NCBI GenBank assembly: GCA_944800085.1
Contig: CALYLO010000002.1
Location: 1 to 64,000 of the forward strand
DNA length: 64,000 bases
Origin: Paenibacillus melissococcoides
GTDB lineage: Bacteria; Bacillota; Bacilli; Paenibacillales; Paenibacillaceae
Reading direction: 5' to 3'
In this document: piece after piece, positions 16,952 to 25,100 of the stretch
How positions within the stretch are numbered: the stretch's first letter is position 1
Layout: the number at the start of each line of letters is the position of its first letter
Program-made: the position numbers and the translations under genes
The notes under the pieces: generated by a model
What the model was told of the DNA's origin: nothing
Databases searched by the model: none
The model's input: the letters and a program-made list of their open reading frames with translations, nothing else

Positions 16952-16971
16952 ATGTGTAACCGGTTACACAT
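16952..16971. promoter_or_regulatory. LacI-family operator in the regulator's own leader
   Basis: Second copy of the ATGTGTAACCGGTTACACAT palindrome, placed downstream of a strong promoter, so bound repressor would block elongation or open complex formation. Confidence 0.9.
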
Positions 16972-16985
16972 CCGTTACATCATTT

Positions 16986-17014
16986 ATCATATGTCCTGCT
17001 TGTCCGTTTGTCAA
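16986..17014 (-). promoter_or_regulatory. Sigma-A promoter of the lacI-type gene
   Basis: Read on the minus strand: TTGACA, a 17-base spacer, TATGAT. Near-consensus and followed about 15 bases later by the operator. Confidence 0.85.
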
Positions 17015-17312
17015 CGATCCGATATGTGGAAATTGATTGTTATTGTTGTCTCCTCCGGTCGAAGTGCCAGCAACCGGCCCTTATATTATGACCCAGTTTG
17101 GCATGAATCGGTGACATGTGAACTCCCGCATCCACCTGCCCATCGATTGGTGATGTAGGCATAAAGACCTATAATAATGAAAATAATTAGTGATATGATT
17201 TTCATAGAAATGAATATTTTATACTATAGCAAGGTCATAAAAATCCCACTATCAGGAGGTTTTGGGGGATATTAAGACTTTGAAAGAGCGTCGAAAAATT
17301 TTCAAAAAGTTA

Positions 17313-17342
17313 TTGACAAAAAGAAGGTTATCCCATTATATT
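17313..17342 (+). promoter_or_regulatory. Promoter of the first adhesin riboswitch leader
   Basis: TTGACA at 17313-17318, an 18-base spacer and TATATT at 17337-17342, starting transcription just ahead of the aptamer. The second adhesin leader has the same pair with a 17-base spacer. Confidence 0.8.
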
Positions 17343-17359
17343 GAACATAAAATAGTACT

Positions 17360-17475
17360 TTAGCTGGATATCATCAGATGTGCAAACTACATAGTGAACA
17401 GGGCACACTAGTCGAAAGATTAGGCCGCAAAGCTTAGGAATCTAAAGGCCGTCAGGCCCATGATCGTCCGGCTGC
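17360..17475 (+). ncRNA. c-di-GMP-I (GEMM) type riboswitch aptamer, adhesin 1
   Basis: Core matches the GEMM consensus: ACAGGGCACAC, a stem capped by a GAAA tetraloop (CTAGTC-GAAA-GATTAG), then GGCCGCAAAGC, a second helix and the returning P1 strand. P1 is AGCTGGA (17362-17368) with TCCGGCT (17467-17473). The usual GGACGCAAAGC reads GGCCGCAAAGC, so this is a variant, but the ligand-contacting G after ACAGG and the A of GCAAAGC are kept. A near-identical element occurs at 29496-29604. It should sense cyclic di-GMP; a relaxed dinucleotide specificity cannot be excluded. Confidence 0.8.
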
Positions 17476-17516
17476 ATTTAACATTTGTTAAATTGCAGCT
17501 GGACTTTTTTATTTTT
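17466..17516 (+). terminator. Riboswitch-controlled terminator, adhesin 1
   Basis: GTCCGGCTGCATTTAAC and GTTAAATTGCAGCTGGAC form a 16-18-bp stem followed by a run of T. Its 5' arm contains the 3' strand of aptamer P1 (17467-17473). P1 and terminator are therefore mutually exclusive: ligand-stabilised P1 should weaken the terminator, an ON switch. Confidence 0.85.
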
Positions 17517-17565
17517 AGTTATCGCTACCACTCTTATAAAGAAGGAATGATGGAGGATTGCTACC

Positions 17566-17691
17566 ATGAACTATGCAAAGAGAACGTTACAAGTTCGCCG
17601 GCCAACAGAGGAGAAAACTGGAATACACAAGGTTGAGACACTATGCATTCCGGATGCTCCCATGGCCATCTCAAAAACCGTAAGGGTTTAA
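17566..17691 (+). CDS. 41-codon small reading frame in the adhesin leader
   Basis: GGAGGA lies eight bases before an ATG opening a 41-residue basic peptide (starting MNYAKRTLQVRRPTEEKTG). It has no signal peptide and I do not recognise it. It sits between the riboswitch terminator and the giant adhesin gene. A second, weaker frame of 32 codons with a CxxC pair follows at 17725-17823 without a ribosome site. Either could be leader peptides or remnants of an older gene. Confidence 0.35.
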   Translation: MNYAKRTLQVRRPTEEKTGIHKVETLCIPDAPMAISKTVRV

Positions 17692-17991
17692 GTGGTGGGT
17701 AGTTCACTAAAAAATATTTGTGTCATGTATAACACAAAAGAAGCCGCCAATCTATCTTTTGGCGATAAAGTTGCCGCGGGGAGGAGGTGCCTGAACTGTA
17801 AGTTATTTTTCACAACTGACTGATTCCAAATAGTTTCAGTATTTAAAAAAACTACCCCTCGAATCATTCTAAGTCTAGTCTTTCTTGGGTAGAAAAAAGA
17901 TTGCAGCGTTAAATTATGACGGATGTATGTGTGTGTTAGCGTAAAACATTGTTTTTAGGGACTGATTGTAAAATAAGGATGTGAGATAAAT
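17692..17991 (+). other. Rest of the adhesin 1 leader
   Basis: 300 bases of untranslated leader after the small frame. I see no second riboswitch or clear promoter in it. A ribosome site AAGGATGTGAG lies six bases before the adhesin ATG. Confidence 0.5.
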
Positions 17992-20900
17992 ATGAGACGT
18001 GGTACTCGTAAACTGCAGCGAGTCATATCCATGACCCTATTATTTTCTTTGTTGTTAGGGCTTCTGCCCGAGGGCCTTCTGTTTACTCCAACGGCTAAGG
18101 CCCAAATGTCGTTTAAGCAATTAACAGATGTTAATATTGTTTCAGTCGCGGTAGGTTCTTATCACCAGCTTGCCCTTGATGACGAAGGCCGGGTTTGGGC
18201 CTGGGGGGAGAATGTCAACAATAAACAGGGACTTGGGTCTAAGGGCACGCATACAGATCCAATACAAGTAACCCAGACCAATACCGGGGCACCATTGCCG
18301 AAAATAAAGCGGATCGCTGCTGGATATCAGAACTCTCTGCTGCTTGACGTGGACGGAAATGTCTGGTCGGCTGGTGCTGGAAATAACTATGCAAACGGCA
18401 ATAACTCTACATCAAACTGTTCGTATTTCACACAAGTTCCTCTTACCGAAAAAGCCGTGTATATCGCGAGCGGACATTATAGCGGCATAGCGGTGGGTGA
18501 GAGCGGGAACTTGTGGTATTGGGGACGTGCCGGAGATGCAGCTGAGGGCATGAACACTACCACAAATTTACGAATACCTACAAAGATTACAACAGGCACC
18601 ACAAATATAGGTAACACCGCCGATGCGGCGAACAATGTCGATATTTCCAGCATCAAATTTATTGCGGCCGAGATTACCGATTGGACCGACACCCATGGTG
18701 GCGCGGGGATCGCGCTGACGGAAGACGGTGATATTTGGACCTGGGGCGTGGGCAGAAACAGCGACGCTCTGATGCTGGCTTCCGGCGGTTCATACAGACC
18801 TAAGAAGGTTACATCGGTGCATTCTACATCTAGTATACAAACACTGCCTCGTAATATTGTAAAGATTGATGCCGGTGTTGGCTCCTTTGCTATGCTGGAT
18901 GCTGACGGCAACCTTTGGACCTGGGGCGCTAACTGGGCCTTTAGTACCAACAGCGGTATCCTCGGGCAGGGAATTACAGGGAGCCATTTAGCTGCTGAAA
19001 ACCGTCTCAACGCGCCGAAGAGAGTCGACTATATCAGGACCTCCAGTACGTCCACTACGAATACAGAGGCACCCAAATTTGTCGACTTTGGGCTATATGC
19101 CTGGAATCTCCATGCGGTGGACAGCGAGGGCAATATTTACGCAACAGGTGAACTCCGGTACAACACCGATATTGGTGTAGGTAACTTTAAAACTTATTTA
19201 ACCAAGGGTGTCCTGCCGGCTGATGCCAATGCAGGGAAAATTCTCAGAACATCCGGCGGCCATTATGGCGGCGTGTTGTTTATTGATATTAACGGAAATG
19301 TGTGGGAGCAGGGTAACTATACCGCAGGCACTTCGTCAAAGTTGACACTTGCAACCTTTCCCAAGACTAGGGGCCTGTTTACCTCAATTTCCGCTACCGA
19401 CGTATCCACTACGCCTGTATTGGATACATCAGGTAAGCCTGTAGTAGACGCATACGGAAATATCGTCTATGAGAAAAAAATCATTTACAAGGATAAGTAC
19501 CTTGACGGGACTCAGGTTGCGAATCTCGTGGACTCTGGCGCGACATTGACCGCCAATGTCACGACACCAGCCGGGGCTACACTGCAAGAAGTCCAGTATG
19601 TCATGCTGTACGACAACGACCCTTATTACAAAAAAGTAGTTGAACAATTTAATAGCGGATTGGGTGAATGGGGGAACGAGGTTGTTCTGAACAACAAGAA
19701 TGATAAAGGACAAGTAGTCATTGCCTCCCAGAGCTATCCGCATTTCCAGAACTACGTATCGGAAATAGTCACAGAAGAAATATTTAATGAGCTGTATACG
19801 CAAAAGGCAGATACAAGAAAAAGCGGCACTATGACTCCGACAACGACAACTGGCAGTTACACAATGACTGTGAATGACAACAGTGTTATCCTGCTGCAGT
19901 CAGTGACTTCCAAGTCGGGTGTAAAGTATACAAACCGCATGTTTTACGAGTTCGGAACCTTCCTTACACCGATCAGGCTGTATCATAAGGGTGTAAAGGA
20001 AGAGTATAATAATGATCATTTTGACAAGACTGACGTTAACTATCAAGTAGACGCCAATTTGAACTTCACGTTGTATGGCGGCAAGCCATACGAGGGGCCG
20101 AATACCAGGTTATACGGTTTATATTATGACCGTGACGGGAACTTTGTACCTGAGAAATCCATTGATTCCGTTAAAGTATACCCTGATACTGTTGACCTCT
20201 GGCTGTTAAGACCGGATGAGGCAGCACAGGTTGTAGAGATTCCTCTTAACAGTGAGATCTATCAGGAGAAAGAGGACCGCCTGGATGGGGTAGATACGTC
20301 ACTGTTGCCTGATACCCGGTATTCTTCAGACGGCACTTATTACTATGATTCAGCTAACGAGGTAATGTATTATAAAGCTTCTGATGGAAAATATTATGCT
20401 TTATTCACTTATACCTATGCTAAAGACCCTAGCAAATGGGGGACAGTCAAATTACACTATATCGACACAGACCTGAATAATATAAATGTATGGGAAGATG
20501 ACCTTTCCGTATTCAGGGCCAATCCTGAAGATGTCGGCTCCTTCGCTCCGATCGGCATTCCTTTCATTCAGGGACATAGCCCATTTACGCCGCCATTGCC
20601 AGAAGATCCTGATGACAAGCCGATTGGTTACATACTAGTTGATGCTGGTGGTAGTCCCGATATCAATAATCTAGTAGCCTGCTCCTTCCCGGAGGGCTTT
20701 AATCCAACCGTTTCGCTTGGTCAGGAAATTTATATTGTCTATGAGGCTGGAATGAAGACCGTTACGGAGCACTTTGTGTTGGATACCAAGGATGGCAATA
20801 AGATTGCCAAGGATTCCTCCGCCCAAATCAAGAACGGTGAAGATTATAATAAGACCGCTCATGATATCAAGGGACACGTGGCGGTTGCAGCATGGACAAA

Positions 20901-22146
20901 AAACATCAACGGGGACGGGGTAGAAGTATACCCGGAACAGTACGGCTCCTATGGTAATAACGTTACGGTAACTATTTCACCAGTGACTGATAACTGGGAT
21001 GTTTACTATGTATATAAAGTAGATAGTAACAATGACGGAATTCCTGACGAGTATGAGGGCTGGTTAAATGTCAACTGGATTGGCGTGAATGAAGACGGCA
21101 GTACAACATTACTCGGCAGTGACAAATATATCGGCGACGGAAGGAAAAATCCAGCCGATCAGAAAGTATTTAGTGATCATGAGGGCGATACCCATGGCGC
21201 TACACAGACGCCAGGAAGCTTAAGCTGGATTTTTAACGAATCTGCGACAAAGAAGAGCAATTGGAGTGCCGCGAATGATGCGCTGAATCATGGCTTCCCA
21301 AGCTTGCCGATCACGTATAATTATGAGTTTGAGCACAAGAGCGATATCTTAAACTTCTATTATGATATCGATGCGAACGGTAACGGCGTCGCTGACAAGG
21401 ACGAAGGACTGATCCGTGAGCGGTATCAAACTATTGACGGTGGAAAGCTTGTCGATGAGAACGGCGATCCGATGCTTGACGATACCACCACGAAGAAAAT
21501 CGAGGGTGATACCTACAGCAAACTTGCTCCGGACATTCCTGGCTACGTCCCTGTACAGGTAAGACTTGATACCTACACTACTGCGACGGACATTGATGAA
21601 GGCACTCGTACCAATGAAACGATCGCTAACATTGATTATGTCAGCAAGTTTGGTAATGTGGTGACGTTCTTCTACATGGTCGATGCAAATAATAACGGGA
21701 TTCCGGACGACTTGGAAGGGAAGATCACAGTCCAATGGGTCGCGGTTACGGCCAGCGGTTCTCAAGTGGTGTTGAATGAGCGGGAACTTTACGGCATTGG
21801 TCAAGATATCGGCCCAGGTAACCCGTGGTATGACCAATATGGTCTGGTATATGTGGCAGATACCGGAAGTGTACACGCCAACGAATTTACTCCATCCAGC
21901 CAGTGGCTGTTTGATACTGGAGAATACGATACTCCTCCAAGAGACGTGTTGACGGAGTATGGCTATACCGGTCAATGGTATTTTGACTATAAGTTTGATA
22001 GCAACAATGAGCAAAAACTTTGTTTCTATTATGATGAGGATTACAACGAAAATTCATATCCCGACAGATTGGAACCGATGTTATTACGGTTATCGGAAAA
22101 GTGGGAGATGTCGAGTTCTATAACTATGTTATTAACAAGGGCTTAA
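17992..22146 (+). CDS. Giant SLH adhesin, 5' part: RCC1 propeller and calcium-repeat region (frameshifted)
   Basis: 1384 residues as read, but the true reading leaves this frame near 22077. A signal peptide ends at about AKA-QM (residue 37). Residues about 45-470 hold seven RCC1-type repeats (each like VAVGSYHQLALDDEGRVWAWG), enough for one seven-bladed propeller. After a long unassigned region come four DxNxDG-type calcium-binding segments near residues 1011, 1127, 1230 and 1348 (for example VDSNNDGIPDEYEG), resembling thrombospondin type 3 loops. The fourth, ending YPDRLEP, is cut by the frameshift; one extra C (CCC for CC) would restore DVITVIGKVGDVEF of the next frame. It is under a c-di-GMP riboswitch and is the start of what was a protein of about 3,250 residues, secreted and bound to the cell wall. 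Confidence 0.85.
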   Translation: MRRGTRKLQRVISMTLLFSLLLGLLPEGLLFTPTAKAQMSFKQLTDVNIVSVAVGSYHQLALDDEGRVWAWGENVNNKQGLGSKGTHTDPIQVTQTNTGAPLPKIKRIAAGYQNSLLLDVDGNVWSAGAGNNYANGNNSTSNCSYFTQVPLTEKAVYIASGHYSGIAVGESGNLWYWGRAGDAAEGMNTTTNLRIPTKITTGTTNIGNTADAANNVDISSIKFIAAEITDWTDTHGGAGIALTEDGDIWTWGVGRNSDALMLASGGSYRPKKVTSVHSTSSIQTLPRNIVKIDAGVGSFAMLDADGNLWTWGANWAFSTNSGILGQGITGSHLAAENRLNAPKRVDYIRTSSTSTTNTEAPKFVDFGLYAWNLHAVDSEGNIYATGELRYNTDIGVGNFKTYLTKGVLPADANAGKILRTSGGHYGGVLFIDINGNVWEQGNYTAGTSSKLTLATFPKTRGLFTSISATDVSTTPVLDTSGKPVVDAYGNIVYEKKIIYKDKYLDGTQVANLVDSGATLTANVTTPAGATLQEVQYVMLYDNDPYYKKVVEQFNSGLGEWGNEVVLNNKNDKGQVVIASQSYPHFQNYVSEIVTEEIFNELYTQKADTRKSGTMTPTTTTGSYTMTVNDNSVILLQSVTSKSGVKYTNRMFYEFGTFLTPIRLYHKGVKEEYNNDHFDKTDVNYQVDANLNFTLYGGKPYEGPNTRLYGLYYDRDGNFVPEKSIDSVKVYPDTVDLWLLRPDEAAQVVEIPLNSEIYQEKEDRLDGVDTSLLPDTRYSSDGTYYYDSANEVMYYKASDGKYYALFTYTYAKDPSKWGTVKLHYIDTDLNNINVWEDDLSVFRANPEDVGSFAPIGIPFIQGHSPFTPPLPEDPDDKPIGYILVDAGGSPDINNLVACSFPEGFNPTVSLGQEIYIVYEAGMKTVTEHFVLDTKDGNKIAKDSSAQIKNGEDYNKTAHDIKGHVAVAAWTKNINGDGVEVYPEQYGSYGNNVTVTISPVTDNWDVYYVYKVDSNNDGIPDEYEGWLNVNWIGVNEDGSTTLLGSDKYIGDGRKNPADQKVFSDHEGDTHGATQTPGSLSWIFNESATKKSNWSAANDALNHGFPSLPITYNYEFEHKSDILNFYYDIDANGNGVADKDEGLIRERYQTIDGGKLVDENGDPMLDDTTTKKIEGDTYSKLAPDIPGYVPVQVRLDTYTTATDIDEGTRTNETIANIDYVSKFGNVVTFFYMVDANNNGIPDDLEGKITVQWVAVTASGSQVVLNERELYGIGQDIGPGNPWYDQYGLVYVADTGSVHANEFTPSSQWLFDTGEYDTPPRDVLTEYGYTGQWYFDYKFDSNNEQKLCFYYDEDYNENSYPDRLEPMLLRLSEKWEMSSSITMLLTRA

Positions 22147-25100
22147 ATGATAAACAGTTTGAAGTTACAGCGTTCCCGCAGGCGGCCTATCAACTGGTCT
22201 CCAGTCAGGCGCTGCAGTATAAGGATGCTAACGGTGTAATCAAACCGGTAAACGATTTGGCTGCCGCTGATGATCCGGCATCCGGACTGACCAAATCGGT
22301 AGCGGTAAACGAGAGCAGCGATAATCCGATTACTGTTGATCCAAAGATTGGGCATCAGACTGTAGTGTTTGAATATGCTTCCAATATGACGGCGGTCACT
22401 ATTGAAGCTTATTATGGTGAAGGAACTAACCTGACTACGATTCCTGTTGAAGGCTTCACCAGCTTCCAGGTGCCAGCGGAAATCGGCAAGGCCTTCTCCT
22501 ATCAGGCCCCGGTAATATCAGGGCATACTAATAAGCTGCCTGAGGGTGGAATAGGTACAATTACGTCTGTCAGTGCAACCGCTGCAGATAACGTGATCAA
22601 ATTCTATTACACCAAGAACACAGGAGCGTTAACGGTTGTTGCCAAGGAAGACGGGAGCAATGTTGAAATTGGCAGTGCCGGACGGAATATTGCAAACGGC
22701 GACACGATAGACTTCACGGACCCCAACGCTCCGTCGACCAGCGAAATACCAGCCCTTGCCAACTACAAGTTAGTTCCGGGTAGCGGAACGGCATCGGCTG
22801 CATCTTATGACGGCATCAACGATGTGACACTGACCTATAGTTATGAGAGAAAAACTCGTGACGTTATTGTTGAAGCCTATGATCTTGATACGAATCATTT
22901 GATTGCTTCCAAGACCCTCACCCACGGAGTAGGCGCCTACTATGATATTAACGCTCTTACTTCAACGGATGCGGCTGCTCTAGCTTACTATGAGCTTACC
23001 GGAGACAACAGTAAAGCGGTATATGTGTCTAACGATGCCACAGGCGCTATTACGGTCAAGTTCTGGTATAGACAGACCAGCGGCGGCAAGATTACTTGGA
23101 TAGCCTACTATCTGGATGAGAACGGCGTCGAGAGGGAGATTACGAGTCATACTGACACGTATGCGATGGATGGTACTTTAACTTCTGTCGCTGTCAGCGC
23201 TCCTTCTTTTTCCGGATGGAAGTTGGCAGATACAGCGCCAGACCATATTACGCCTGTAAAAGTCAATCTCGCAGATACAGCAACGTCGGCATATGTAGTC
23301 AAATTCAGATATGTGAGTGACAAATCTACAATTACGGTTAAGCTTCAGGATAACGCAACTCTTGCAAACGATCTTTCAACGCTTGTCAGTGGTTATCCGG
23401 CAACTCATGAAGTAATTAACAATACAGATATTACTTTGTACGCGCCGCATGTTCCTGGCTATGTGATCGTTAGCGAAGCCAGTAAGACAATTACGGTCAC
23501 ACAAGATGATACCGTTATATTCAACTACAAGCCGATTGAGGAAGTAGTAGACGAGTATCTGGTCAACATCACAGTGCGTGGCGTGGACAGCAGCAACAAC
23601 CAGCTGTACAGCTATGTTGTGACGAAGACGAAAGATACGACTGGAACAATGACGACAGACCTGACGGCGTTTGACGTGAGCGGCTACGAGTTGGCGAAGA
23701 ATTCTGTTAACGGAACGACTGCACCGATTGATACGGTAACGGTGCCGCTGGACGGTAGCGTGAACCAGGTAACCTACACGTACGAGAGCCTGAGCACGGC
23801 GGTAACGATTAAGGCAGTAATGTCTGACGGAACGACGCCTGTTCCGAACTTTACGGAAATTCTTGCACCTGCAGTGAAGGGTCAGGCGTTCAGTTACAAC
23901 GCGCCGTACATCCCAGGTTACAACCTGTTGAGTACGGAAGCGATCACGAAGAGGATCGCAAGCGTAAATGATACAGACAACACATTGACATTTAAGTACG
24001 AAAAAGCTAGCGGTAACGTAGTGATCGTGCTGAAGGAGACAGATACGAACGGTGCGGTTATCCGGACCGACAGCGCAGAAGTAACATTGAACAACAGCCC
24101 GCTGACCATCACGGCACCGGATCTGACTAACGAAGGATACACGCTGATCTCTCCGAACGAGCACAACGTGAGCTACGACGGAAAGTCACAGACGGTTGAG
24201 TTCTACTATGAGAAGAACATGGCAAATGTGACCGTGAATCTGGTAGACGTGACTGATTCGACGAACCATGTGACGATGAGCACCCAGACAGGGAGCTACC
24301 GCGTAGGCGAAACGGCGGAGTTCCAAGCGAAGGATCAGCCAGGCTACAAGCTGGTGAGCAGCCCGAGCCAGATGGTAATCGTGAAAGCTGACAACAGCAC
24401 GACGGTAACATTTGAATATGTGACCAAGGCAGAGGACGAAGTACTCGTTAAGGCGGTAGACAGTGTCACGAAGGAGATCTTGTACAGCTACGCAATGACA
24501 GGCACGATTGGCCACAGCGTAACGGTGAATGCACCGGAGCTGGCGGGCTGGGCGCTTGCAAGTGGCGAGGCTAGTTCGCAAAGGGTAACAGTGCCTGGGG
24601 AAGCAGTGTTCCAGTATGTACCGGACACAGTAACGGTGACGCTGAAGCTGGAGAACTATAACAGCGGAGCGGATATCGCAGCACCTGCAGGCGTAGTAAC
24701 AAGCTACGTAGTGGCGAAGGGTACAGACTTCACGGCGTATGCGCCGCATATTCCGGGGTATGTACTGAAGAGCAGCCAGAGTGTTGCATTCAGCAGCTTG
24801 GTTGCCAACGACACGGCGACATTCAAGTATGTGCCGATTGAGGAAGCAGTAGACGAGTATCTGGTCAACATCACAGTGCGTGGCGAAGACAGCAGCAACA
24901 ACCAGCTGTACAGCTATGAGCTGACCCGTCCGAAGAATAGCGGAGACTTTAACGTCGATGCCTTTGAGGTCAAAGGATACAAGCTGATGAGCTCCTCGCC
25001 GGCCAGCGTCACGGTAGGAGAGGACAACGAAACGGTCATCTTCGAGTATGAAACGCTGGCGACAGCTGTTACGATCCACATGGTGGACGGCAGCGGCACC

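Noticed and set aside
22060..22110. Programmed -1 frameshift in the adhesin gene
   Set aside because: No X-XXY-YYZ slippery heptamer and no obvious downstream stem or internal Shine-Dalgarno; a missing C explains it more simply.
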